Source of the DNA: Pseudidiomarina homiensis
GTDB lineage: Bacteria > Pseudomonadota > Gammaproteobacteria > Enterobacterales > Alteromonadaceae
Direction: 5' to 3'
Length of the DNA stretch: 64,000 nt
Assembly (NCBI RefSeq): GCF_003987225.1
Contig: NZ_PIPX01000003.1
Span: 62,001-126,000, forward strand
Shown here: one piece after another, positions 37,408 through 45,820 of the stretch
Layout: each line of letters begins with the position of its first letter
How positions within the stretch are numbered: position 1 is the first letter of the stretch
Notes under the pieces: generated by a model
The model's database searches: none
What the model saw: only the letters and a program-made list of their open reading frames with translations
What the model was told of the DNA's origin: nothing
Program-made: the position numbers and the translations under genes

Positions 37408-38877
37408 TTAGTCGCGCAGGCCTACGGTCCAGCCGTTGGTCCAATCGTCGTCTTCACTCACCGCGCCGATGAAGTCAACATCATCGAAGAACGGGTCAAT
37501 GCTGCTTAAGTCAGTTTTTGGTGTAACGGTGACTGGGGCGCCAGAAGCATCAGTCATGTCGCTTGCAGTAACGTAACCTGAAGTCAGCACGCTTGCGCCA
37601 GCGCTAAGCGTTACGTTGCCAGTGCCACCTTCAAACCAAGTTTGTGTTTCGGTGTCTTTGAAGTTTTCAGTACAAGCAACCACTGAGTTTTCAATCGACA
37701 AATCACCGTTTGCTGCTGCAGTAAGAGTTGCTGCATCATCGATTTCCAAACACTCGCCACGCGCTTCCGTAATCAAGAAGTTATACATCGCGCCGTGCGT
37801 ACCTTCACGGACCAACACGCCTTCTGATTCGTCAGAGCCGTCAGTTGCAGTGAGTGAGCCGATTGAAGTGAAGTTAGCGATAATCGGATCTGAATAAGGT
37901 GTAGCGTCGTTGTTGCCGCTGTTACCGTCGGCTTCGATAGCACGGTTGGCACGGTCATCAGCATGTTTCACAAGGATGTATTGAATCTTACCTTGCCAGC
38001 CGTCTGCCCAGTCCAATGAATCATCATCGTTACCGGTCAGAACAACATTTTTCACGTTGGCAGCGCCACCGAAGAACTCGATGCCATCGTCCAAGTTATT
38101 GTGAACTTGGATGTACTCTAATGTGGTACCAGAGCCTACAGTGTAGAAAGTGATGCCGTTAAGCTCGTTGTCGAGAGAAACTTCGTAACCGGCGTACTTC
38201 ACCAATACATAGCGCATGATGCCTGAGTCGTCAGCATTGTCGTCACCGCCGTAGAAGCCAGCGCCGCCCTCACCTTGCAAGACGCAGTTTGCCAGATCGT
38301 TTTGGTCACACTTGTTCGAAATACCTAAACCATTGATAACCACACCGCCCCACAAACCACGCGCATTGTCGGCAATATCAAAACCTTCAACTTCTTGTAC
38401 AGAAGTGAACGTAATCGGTGCGTTGCGGTTACCTTCTGCAATGATGTTGGCACCGCGTGCGATACGAACGAACGAGTCGCCGTCTTCAAATGCAAGGGTT
38501 ACACCTGCATCGATCGTCAAGGTAGGACCTTCGCGGTTCACGTCAGCAGTCGCTTCAACGTTTTCACCAATGTATAAACCATTTGGGAAAATGTGCGCGC
38601 CACCTGGTAATTCAACCAAACGAATGTCGCTGCTCACTGGGTTCTCTGGAGTTGAGAAGCTACGCGGATAAACGCAGTCTGCGCCGATTTTCTCACCACG
38701 AATGGTGGTGCCTGATGACTCATACGATGCACAGTTGTTGGTGTCTGGCGTACTACCGCCACCTTCATTCACTGAGTTATCGATTGAAGTAGGGGTTAGG
38801 TTGATGTCACCACCACAGCCAGCAAGCAGCATAGAGGCGGTAAAGGCAGAAAGAGCGAAAGCTTTAGTGCGGTTCAT
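37408..38877 (-). CDS. Beta-helix lipoprotein paired with a TonB-dependent receptor
   Basis: Predicted lipoprotein of 489 residues (lipobox LLAGC near residue 20). After a low-complexity linker the chain shows repeated short strands and Asn/Gly-rich turns (GITFYTVGSGTTLEYIQVHNNLDDGIEFFGG; NVVLTGNDDDSLDW), typical of a right-handed parallel beta-helix. It is very acidic, with Asp clusters that could bind calcium. Cysteines occur in pairs. The gene is first in a two-gene operon with a TonB-dependent receptor, a recurring arrangement in marine gammaproteobacteria. I infer a surface ligand-capture or processing role. The start has GGAG 8 nt upstream. Confidence 0.75.
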   Translation of the reverse strand: MNRTKAFALSAFTASMLLAGCGGDINLTPTSIDNSVNEGGGSTPDTNNCASYESSGTTIRGEKIGADCVYPRSFSTPENPVSSDIRLVELPGGAHIFPNGLYIGENVEATADVNREGPTLTIDAGVTLAFEDGDSFVRIARGANIIAEGNRNAPITFTSVQEVEGFDIADNARGLWGGVVINGLGISNKCDQNDLANCVLQGEGGAGFYGGDDNADDSGIMRYVLVKYAGYEVSLDNELNGITFYTVGSGTTLEYIQVHNNLDDGIEFFGGAANVKNVVLTGNDDDSLDWADGWQGKIQYILVKHADDRANRAIEADGNSGNNDATPYSDPIIANFTSIGSLTATDGSDESEGVLVREGTHGAMYNFLITEARGECLEIDDAATLTAAANGDLSIENSVVACTENFKDTETQTWFEGGTGNVTLSAGASVLTSGYVTASDMTDASGAPVTVTPKTDLSSIDPFFDDVDFIGAVSEDDDWTNGWTVGLRD

Positions 38878-38922
38878 GTTAATCTCCGTTGGATTGTAGC
38901 CGAAACTGAATTTCGTGAACGC

Positions 38923-38978
38923 ACTTTAAGGACGTTATGTGACACCTAGGTGACGCGTATGTGAACACTTGATGACAA
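38923..38978 (-). promoter_or_regulatory. PhoB-box promoter of the lipoprotein/TonB-dependent receptor operon (four phased half-sites)
   Basis: In transcription order TTGTCAT, TGTTCAC, GCGTCAC and GTGTCAC lie at 38972-38978, 38961-38967, 38950-38956 and 38939-38945, all 11 bp apart. The last ends exactly 10 bp before TAAAGT (38923-38928), the likely -10. The start codon is 46 nt further on. The array also sits upstream of the divergent histidine kinase gene. Confidence 0.85.
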
Positions 38979-39030
38979 TCGGAATGGTTGCGCTTGTCCT
39001 TAGTTGGGATAAACTGAGCACAGCTAACTA

Positions 39031-40785
39031 ATGGATGAGTCGATGTCGAGCACCACCAAGATTTCCAAATCCCTCCTCACGAATGTGTTGTCGGTCTATT
39101 TTGTCCTGACACTGGTGGTGACCTGTGTGCAGGTGATGGGCGAGTACTTCGATACCAAAAGTCAGCTCGTACAAGAACTGCAAAACCAGCAAAGTACCTT
39201 CAGTAACTCCGTTGCGCGATCGCTGTGGGAGTACAACAACCCGCAGATCGAAGCCATTGCTGAGGGCTTGATCAACATCCCTGCCATTGCTGGCGTGATC
39301 ATCCGTGATGAAGGCAGCGATGTTATCGTAAAGCTTGGTCTCACGGAGAATGTGAACACCTACAATTTGGCGCCTGACGTTGAAGATTACGTGATTGAAG
39401 AACACAACGGGCTATTCGGTTATTACTCATCGATTATTTTTGAGTTTGCTGGAACCTCAAACCGCGTCGGTGATGTAACACTATTTTCAACGCGTGATAT
39501 CGCACTCGAACGTATTCGTTTTAGTCTCTACTTTATTTTCGGCAATGCCATTATCAAAAGTACCTTTTTGATTGTGCTCTTTACCCTGGCCTTCAGTCGT
39601 ATGCTCAATCGCCCGATGGAAATGTTAACGCAGCAAATCCGTAATTTTCGACTGGATGACCTCGAGCACTCGCGGATTAACCTGAAGAACAACCGCCATG
39701 CTGAATTCACCATGCTCGAGCAAGCCTACAACCAACTGCTCGACAACATCGAAGACTATCAAGAAGACTTGAAACGCACGCAGCAACAACTGTTGAAAGT
39801 CAACCGCCAGTTAGATGATCAAAACGCCATGCTGGAACAAGAGGTGGCACGGAAGACCTCTAGCTTAAGCCAAGTTTTAACCGACCTTGAACGGCGCAAA
39901 AATGAGCTTGAACAACGCCAAGAAAAGCTCGAACGCGAAATTAGACAACGAAAAATCATTGAAGAAGACTTGCGCGAAGCCAACTTGCAATTGCAAAGCT
40001 CGGTTACTGCCTCAGAACGCTTACAAGACCAATTGCTTGAAGCCGAAAAACTGGCAGCTCTGGGCCGCTTGGTCGGCGGCATTACCCATGATGTTGGCAC
40101 CCCGTTGGGCATTGGGATTACCGCAGCAAGCGTGCTCGGCGAAAAACTCGAAGCCATGCGTTCAGCACTCGAGAACCGCGAGCTGACGGAAAGTCAGCTA
40201 CGTGACTTTCTGACCACGGGCGGCGAAAGCATTGTTTTGCTTGAGAGTAATTTGGCGCGTGCCTCCGAACTCCTTGGCAGTTTTAAACAAGTCGCCGTGG
40301 ATCAGACCTCCGACGCAGTGCGCGAGATCAATGTGAAACACTATATTGAGAGCGTGCTGCAAGCGCTTCGCCCGCGTTTTAAAAATACACCGCATCAATT
40401 TACGCTCGACTGTCCCGACAACATAGTGGTGCGCTGTAACGCTGGTGCCTTAGCGCAAATCGTCACGAATTTAGTCTTAAACTCACTTATTCATGCCTTT
40501 GACGATGACCAACAAGGTCAACTCGAGTTAACCATTTCAAGGCACGGTGATGTACTCAACTTGCAGTATCAAGATGACGGTAAAGGCCTTACTGAGTCGC
40601 AACAAGAGCAGCTCTTTACGCCATTCTTCACCACCCGCCGCGAACGTGGCGGCAGCGGCTTAGGCACGCACATTATCCATAGCCTCGTCGCACAAACATT
40701 CAAAGGTAAAATTTCAATTAAGTCAGCCCCACAAGAGGGCTTGGCTTATACCATCGAACTGCCTATTCAATTTATCGATCGTTAA
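39031..40785 (+). CDS. Membrane sensor histidine kinase
   Basis: Sensor kinase of 584 residues. There are two membrane segments (about 17-37 and 170-195) with a periplasmic sensor domain of about 130 residues between them, then a HAMP-like linker, a long coiled coil (about 245-340) and the kinase core. The acceptor His is in GGITHDVGTPLG (H353), a variant of the usual HE-NTPLG form. ATP-binding motifs are NLVLNSLIHAF, DDGKGL and GGSGLGTHI. No response regulator gene is adjacent, so the partner is unknown. The start may be 39043 instead of 39031 (GGA 8 nt upstream). It is divergent from the Pho-boxed lipoprotein gene; rdgC follows by 33 nt. Confidence 0.85.
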   Translation: MDESMSSTTKISKSLLTNVLSVYFVLTLVVTCVQVMGEYFDTKSQLVQELQNQQSTFSNSVARSLWEYNNPQIEAIAEGLINIPAIAGVIIRDEGSDVIVKLGLTENVNTYNLAPDVEDYVIEEHNGLFGYYSSIIFEFAGTSNRVGDVTLFSTRDIALERIRFSLYFIFGNAIIKSTFLIVLFTLAFSRMLNRPMEMLTQQIRNFRLDDLEHSRINLKNNRHAEFTMLEQAYNQLLDNIEDYQEDLKRTQQQLLKVNRQLDDQNAMLEQEVARKTSSLSQVLTDLERRKNELEQRQEKLEREIRQRKIIEEDLREANLQLQSSVTASERLQDQLLEAEKLAALGRLVGGITHDVGTPLGIGITAASVLGEKLEAMRSALENRELTESQLRDFLTTGGESIVLLESNLARASELLGSFKQVAVDQTSDAVREINVKHYIESVLQALRPRFKNTPHQFTLDCPDNIVVRCNAGALAQIVTNLVLNSLIHAFDDDQQGQLELTISRHGDVLNLQYQDDGKGLTESQQEQLFTPFFTTRRERGGSGLGTHIIHSLVAQTFKGKISIKSAPQEGLAYTIELPIQFIDR

Positions 40786-40818
40786 TACGGTCCCAACTCT
40801 CACAGCAAGGAACGATGT

Positions 40819-41727
40819 ATGTGGTTTCGTAATTTGCGTATTTATACGTTAGCCGAAGACTTTGAACTGTCGACAGATCTTGACCAAGCGCTCGCTGAGC
40901 ATAGCTTTAAACCCTGTGGCCGCAGTGAGCTTGCCAGTTTCGGTTGGTCGTCGCCGTTCGGCCCTCGCAGTGAAGTGCTGTTCCACAAAATTGGTGACAG
41001 CTACTTATTCTGCGCACGTAAAGAAGAGAAAGTACTGCCCAGCAGTGTCGTTAATGCGCAACTTGAAGAGCAAATCGAAGCCGTCGAAGCCGAACAAGGC
41101 CGGCGTGTCGTCGGCAAAGAAAAGCAAACCATGAAAGAAGACCTGGTTCACCGCTTACTGCCGCAAGCCTTCACGCGCTTTAAGTTGACCTGGGGTATGC
41201 TCGATATGCAGTTGGGTATTGTCGTTGTTGATGCGTCAGCCAGTAACCAAGCGGAAGATTTTCTCGGTTTATTACGTAGTAGTTTAGGCTCGTTACCGGT
41301 GAAACCGTGGTTTAGTGACAATCCGACCGAGCTTTATTTCACGAAATGGCTTAAAGACAGTGAAATCCCCGGCGACTTTGATTTCGGTGATGAGGCTGAG
41401 TTACGAGACAGTGACCAAGAAGGCGGCATCATTCGTTGTAAAAACCATGAATTGACCAGCCCGGAAATCTTGGCGCATCTTGAACATGGTAAACAACTCA
41501 CCAAACTTGGCGTTACTTGGGCTGATCGCATCACCATGGTCATTGAGCAAGATATGGCGATGAAGCGTTTTAAAGCGACGGATATTCTGCTTGATGAACA
41601 AGACAAATTGGTAGATGCCAGCGCAGAAGAAAAAATCGACGCTGACTTCGCTTTATTAAGCGGCGAAATCCGTGAACTGTACCCACAGTTGGTTGGTTTA
41701 TTTAACGACGAAATAAGCGTAGATTAA
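40819..41727 (+). CDS. rdgC: Recombination-associated protein RdgC
   Basis: Ring-shaped DNA-binding protein that modulates RecA and is nucleoid-associated. The N terminus MWFRNLRIYTLAEDFELSTDLDQAL and the motifs GWSSPFGPRSEVL, LLPQAFTRFKLTWGMLD and LTKLGVTWADRITMVI are family-typical. The 302-residue length matches. AAGGA lies upstream of the ATG. It follows the histidine kinase gene closely and could share its transcript. Confidence 0.96.
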   Translation: MWFRNLRIYTLAEDFELSTDLDQALAEHSFKPCGRSELASFGWSSPFGPRSEVLFHKIGDSYLFCARKEEKVLPSSVVNAQLEEQIEAVEAEQGRRVVGKEKQTMKEDLVHRLLPQAFTRFKLTWGMLDMQLGIVVVDASASNQAEDFLGLLRSSLGSLPVKPWFSDNPTELYFTKWLKDSEIPGDFDFGDEAELRDSDQEGGIIRCKNHELTSPEILAHLEHGKQLTKLGVTWADRITMVIEQDMAMKRFKATDILLDEQDKLVDASAEEKIDADFALLSGEIRELYPQLVGLFNDEISVD

Positions 41728-41776
41728 GTGCGTTTGTGCAACAACATATGTGCAGAAAAACAGAGAGACACTTATT

Positions 41777-43459
41777 ATGACTACTTTACGATTTTCTTTG
41801 ACCGCACTTGCGAGTGCGATGTTGCTCTCAGCTTGCAGCCAACCCGCAAATGAGACAACTCCTGCGAGTACCGAGCCAGCAGCTGAGAAAACCAGCCACA
41901 GCCTAGTGGAAGGTGCCGCGCAACGACTAGATATTTATCAGCCGGTCGATTTAACTGCAGATTTAAATCATCTTTCCGCCGACCAGAAAAAAATGATCGG
42001 CTTGCTCATCGATGCTTCAAAAATAATGGATGAGCTTTTTTGGGATCAAGCCTACCCGGGCGACAAGCAAGAGCTTCTTAACGCCATTGATGATCCTAAA
42101 GTGAAGCAATTTATCGAAATCAATTACGGGCCGTGGGATCGTCTCAATAACAATGAGCCGTTTTTAACGGGCGTTGATGCCAAGCCCGCTGGCGCCAACT
42201 TCTACCCTGCGGATATGAGCAAAGAGGAATTTGAGGGTGCCACTTTTGCTGGCAAGGTTGACCTTTACACGCTGGTGCGTCGCAATCAAGACGGCGAGCT
42301 TTACTCGATTCCGTACAACGTGGCGTATACCGAGCAACTGAAAGCCGCCGCTGAATTATTGCGTGAAGCCGCGACCTTAGCTGAAAGCCAAGCCTTTGCG
42401 AATTACCTGAAGTTGCGCGCCGATGCTTTCGAGAGCAATAGCTATCAGGCATCTGACTTTGCTTGGATGGACATGACCGATAACGAAATTGACATCGTCA
42501 TGGGTCCCATCGAAACCTATGAAGATCAACTTTATGGTTATCGCGCCGGTTTTGAATCTTATGTCCTTATCAAAGATATGGACTGGAGCCAGCGTCTCGA
42601 AAAATACGCTGAGTATTTGCCAAGCTTACAACGTGGATTGCCTGTAGCCGACGAATACAAAGCCGAGATGCCAGGCTCAGGCGCGCAATTGAACGCCTAC
42701 GATGTGGTTTACTATGCTGGTCACTCAAATGCGGGCAGCAAGACCATTGCCATCAACCTGCCGAACGACGAACAGGTGCAACTCGAAAAAGGCACGCGCC
42801 GCTTACAGCTAAAAAATGCCATGCGTGCGAAGTTTGACGAAATTCTCGTGCCAATTGCCGACGTCCTTATCGTACCGGAACAACGTCAACATATTACCTT
42901 CGATGCTTTCTTTGCCAACACCATGTTCCACGAAGTCGCGCATGGACTTGGCATCAAAAACACCATCGATGGCTCGAGTACCGTGCGTCAGGCATTGAAA
43001 GAACTGGCTTCTGCGCTTGAAGAAGGCAAAGCCGACATTCTGGGTCTGTACATGGTGACGCAATTGCTTGAGCAAGGTGTGATTACCGAAGGGCAACTTG
43101 AAGATTACTACACCACCTTCTTGGCAGGTATTTTCCGTTCAGTTCGTTTTGGCGCTTCAAGTGCACATGGTAAAGCGAACATGATCCGCTTTAACTACTT
43201 TGCTGAAGCGGGTGCCTTCACTCGTAACGAGCAAGGTCAATATGCGGTCGACATGGCAGCGATGCGAGCGGCAATGAACAGCTTGTCCGAGAAGATCCTG
43301 ACCTTACAAGGTGACGGTGATTACCAAGGCGTAGGTGAACTTTTTGCTGAAATGGGCAATGTCCCAGCCGAATTGCAAGCTGATCTCGACCGCTTATCTG
43401 CGGCCCAGATCCCTGTCGATATTACCTTCAACCAAGGTAAAGCCACACTCGGCTTGTAA
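41777..43459 (+). CDS. M49-like (dipeptidyl-peptidase III-related) zinc hydrolase lipoprotein
   Basis: Lipoprotein of 560 residues (lipobox LLSAC near residue 18). The start at 41777 is chosen because it begins the signal peptide; an upstream in-frame ATG at 41750 adds nine hydrophilic residues. The zinc-site region has HEVAHGLG (residues 385-392) followed by EEGKADILGLY (415-425), matching the second-Glu motif of M49 relatives. Classical DPP III has a six-residue HELLGH site; here the spacing is the five-residue HExxH. YGPWDRL near residue 115 is also typical of this group. Substrate unknown; probably a peptidase acting in the periplasm or at the outer membrane. Confidence 0.8.
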   Translation: MTTLRFSLTALASAMLLSACSQPANETTPASTEPAAEKTSHSLVEGAAQRLDIYQPVDLTADLNHLSADQKKMIGLLIDASKIMDELFWDQAYPGDKQELLNAIDDPKVKQFIEINYGPWDRLNNNEPFLTGVDAKPAGANFYPADMSKEEFEGATFAGKVDLYTLVRRNQDGELYSIPYNVAYTEQLKAAAELLREAATLAESQAFANYLKLRADAFESNSYQASDFAWMDMTDNEIDIVMGPIETYEDQLYGYRAGFESYVLIKDMDWSQRLEKYAEYLPSLQRGLPVADEYKAEMPGSGAQLNAYDVVYYAGHSNAGSKTIAINLPNDEQVQLEKGTRRLQLKNAMRAKFDEILVPIADVLIVPEQRQHITFDAFFANTMFHEVAHGLGIKNTIDGSSTVRQALKELASALEEGKADILGLYMVTQLLEQGVITEGQLEDYYTTFLAGIFRSVRFGASSAHGKANMIRFNYFAEAGAFTRNEQGQYAVDMAAMRAAMNSLSEKILTLQGDGDYQGVGELFAEMGNVPAELQADLDRLSAAQIPVDITFNQGKATLGL

Positions 43460-43471
43460 GTCTTACACGCT

Positions 43472-44179
43472 TTAAGTGTTGCGACCGGCGAGGTAAAACT
43501 CGCCGGTCAACTTTCGAAATGCTTCGCTGTACGCCCCGCTCTGATCATGAATCGTCAACTCTTCTTTCGCTACCGCTGCAACTGGCGCTAGCTGCCAACC
43601 TTGAATCACTAACTTCACCGGTTTGTTCACGGTCGTCTGAATACTTAGCTCAGTCTTGAGGTGCAGCCCGTGCGCCTCGGCAAGCGTCTGCCATGCAGCA
43701 GCTTGTGAGGTCGGCAAGACCCAATACAATGCACCAGAAGCATGTAACGAACGCAGCGCACACAGCAGCCATTGTTGCGGCGCGACACCCCCCTGCCGCG
43801 CCGATTCCCGCGCGCTATCACGGCTGCTCAGGTGCTTGGCAAAATAAGGCGGGTTACAAAACACCACATCATAACGCTGCTCAGGTTGCCAGCTCGTCAC
43901 ACAGCACTGGCTTAGATGAATGCGGTCTGGCCATGGACTATGCATGGCATTGTCTTGCGCCTGCGCGACAGCGGCGGCATCAGCATCAAAACCATCAACC
44001 TGTGCCTGAGGGGCTCGTTGCGCCGCCATTAATGCGAGCAAACCACTGCCGGTGCCCATATCCAATACCCGCTTAACGCCACCAACGGGCACATAACTAC
44101 CTAAAAGCAGACTATCGGTGCTGACTTTCATCGCACATTGGTCGTCTTTGATATAAAATTGCTGGCATTGAAAGCCCAT
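43472..44179 (-). CDS. trmN6: tRNA1(Val) (adenine37-N6)-methyltransferase TrmN6
   Basis: SAM-dependent methyltransferase that modifies A37 of tRNA1-Val (E. coli YfiC). The start at 44179 (MGFQCQQFYIKDDQCAMKV) is preferred over 44245 because GGAG lies 6 nt upstream and the N terminus fits the family. SAM-binding motif VLDMGTGSGLLALM and the N6-adenine signature NPPYF are present. Length is 235 residues. It is divergent from the DEAD-box helicase gene; in E. coli the same two genes (yfiC and srmB) are also divergent neighbours, which supports both calls. Confidence 0.93.
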   Translation of the reverse strand: MGFQCQQFYIKDDQCAMKVSTDSLLLGSYVPVGGVKRVLDMGTGSGLLALMAAQRAPQAQVDGFDADAAAVAQAQDNAMHSPWPDRIHLSQCCVTSWQPEQRYDVVFCNPPYFAKHLSSRDSARESARQGGVAPQQWLLCALRSLHASGALYWVLPTSQAAAWQTLAEAHGLHLKTELSIQTTVNKPVKLVIQGWQLAPVAAVAKEELTIHDQSGAYSEAFRKLTGEFYLAGRNT

Positions 44180-44224
44180 TTTGACTCCAACCACAGCGTG
44201 ATGCTGCAATGAAAGGATGACATC

Positions 44225-45445
44225 ATGACCCCTGACTGGGATCAACTCGAACTCGACGATGACCTTATCGACGTCTTAGTCGCCGCAGAGCTTAATAAGC
44301 CCGCCAAAGTGCAACAAGCGGTTATCCCCGCGGCTCTGGCCGGTCAGGACTTGCTGGTCAACTCGCCCACAGGAACTGGCAAAACCTTAGCGTTTTTATT
44401 GCCTGCCCTGCAACATTTGCTGGATTTCCCAAGGCAACAGCCAGGCAGCGCTCGGGTGCTGATTCTTGCCCCGACTCGTGAACTCGCACAACAAATTGCC
44501 GAGCAAGCCGATGCTTTTGAAGAAACGTCAGGTCTTCGCACCGTGCTCGTTACTGGCGGGGTGAATTATGGCAGTCAGCACAAAATGTTGGAACAGCCGC
44601 ACGATATTTTAGTGGCTACGCCTGGTCGTCTCTTAGATCTGCTAAATGCCGAACAATATGAACTCGAGCATATCGAATGGCTCGTCATTGATGAAGCTGA
44701 CCGCATGTTGGATATGGGCTTTGCCAGTGCCGTTGAAATGATCGTGCACTCCGCCTTGCACTTGAAGCAAACCTTACTGTTTTCAGCCACATTGGAAAGC
44801 TCTGGGGTGTTGAAGTTCTCGGCGGCCATTCAAAAAGACCCAGAACATATTGTTGTACAACCGCCGAAACGCGAGAAAGGAAAAATTTTACAACGCTGGT
44901 ACCAAGCTGATACCGCTGAACACAAGTTTCAACTTTTACTCCGTTTGCTTCCAGATTACCCTGGCCGACGAATTATTTTCGTACGCACCCGTGAGAAGGT
45001 CGATGAGATTTCTGGCAAACTCTGGAGTGCTGGCATTAAGAACATGACGTTACGCGGCGATATGCCGCAAGATGAGCGGCAAAAAATTATCGCTCGTATG
45101 GAGACCTTTGGCGATGCGACCTTGGTCGCCACTGATGTCGCTGCACGTGGCATCGATATCGAAGCGGTTGAACTGGTCGTGAACTATGACCTACCGCGTC
45201 AGGCCGACGTCTACTTACATCGAATTGGGCGTACCGGTCGAGCGGGTAAGAATGGTGTTGCGGTGTCACTCGTTGAAGCACACGATGCCGATTTACTGGG
45301 CCGTATCGAACGATATCAAGATGGTAAAATCGAACGCCGTGTATTCGCTGAGTTAAAGCCGCAATACAAATTCCCTGACCCGCGGAAGAAAACCAAGAAG
45401 AAAAAGAAGAAAGCCGACGCTAAGAAGTCTAAGAAGAAGTCTTAG
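44225..45445 (+). CDS. srmB: DEAD-box RNA helicase SrmB
   Basis: ATP-dependent RNA helicase for early 50S ribosome assembly. Motifs in order: Q-motif region KVQQAVIP, Walker A SPTGTGKT, PTRELAQQ, TPGRLLDLL, DEAD, SAT, then VATDVAARGIDI and HRIGRTGRAG in the second RecA domain. The 406-residue chain ends in a Lys-rich tail (about 20 residues) likely to bind RNA. The SrmB subfamily call is supported by the divergent trmN6 neighbour. The last 17 nt overlap the convergent VanZ-like gene. Confidence 0.9.
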   Translation: MTPDWDQLELDDDLIDVLVAAELNKPAKVQQAVIPAALAGQDLLVNSPTGTGKTLAFLLPALQHLLDFPRQQPGSARVLILAPTRELAQQIAEQADAFEETSGLRTVLVTGGVNYGSQHKMLEQPHDILVATPGRLLDLLNAEQYELEHIEWLVIDEADRMLDMGFASAVEMIVHSALHLKQTLLFSATLESSGVLKFSAAIQKDPEHIVVQPPKREKGKILQRWYQADTAEHKFQLLLRLLPDYPGRRIIFVRTREKVDEISGKLWSAGIKNMTLRGDMPQDERQKIIARMETFGDATLVATDVAARGIDIEAVELVVNYDLPRQADVYLHRIGRTGRAGKNGVAVSLVEAHDADLLGRIERYQDGKIERRVFAELKPQYKFPDPRKKTKKKKKKADAKKSKKKS

Positions 45446-45797
45446 TACGGCGCTTACGGTGGCGCATAAAGCGCCACCATGTAATCAAATAGAAAGTTGC
45501 AGCACCGGCGGCATCGGCCGCCAAATCAGCCCAACTGGACGTGCGATAAGGTAACAGCACTTGCACGTACTCAATCAACAAGCCATAGCCTGATAAGACC
45601 AATAAAGCGAGCCAAATCGGAATTGGAAAAGCATGGTGAAAGGCCCACGCCAATACAAAGAATGCGCCAAAGTGGACGACTTTGTCCAGGTGTTCAAAAC
45701 GCGGCAAGTCGCCGCTTGAAACCTGCATTAAAAAGGCTGCGGTGACTGCGACCAACAACACTAGAAAAATTACTTTTGCCCAATTCTTTGACAGCAT
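45429..45797 (-). CDS. VanZ-like family membrane protein
   Basis: Small inner-membrane protein of 122 residues with four hydrophobic segments. Family-like features are FEHLDKVVHFGAFFVLAWAFHHAF and SGYGLLIEYVQVLLPYRTSSWADLAADAAGA, the latter with the conserved E-x-x-Q and D of VanZ-like proteins. The start at 45797 has AAGGA 6 nt upstream; a longer start at 45821 overlaps the thiI end. It follows thiI by 23 nt and is probably co-transcribed. No function is established for this chromosomal group. Confidence 0.8.
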   Translation of the reverse strand: MLSKNWAKVIFLVLLVAVTAAFLMQVSSGDLPRFEHLDKVVHFGAFFVLAWAFHHAFPIPIWLALLVLSGYGLLIEYVQVLLPYRTSSWADLAADAAGAATFYLITWWRFMRHRKRRTKTSS

Positions 45798-45820
45798 CTT
45801 TGATCCTTGTGCGAACTGCA

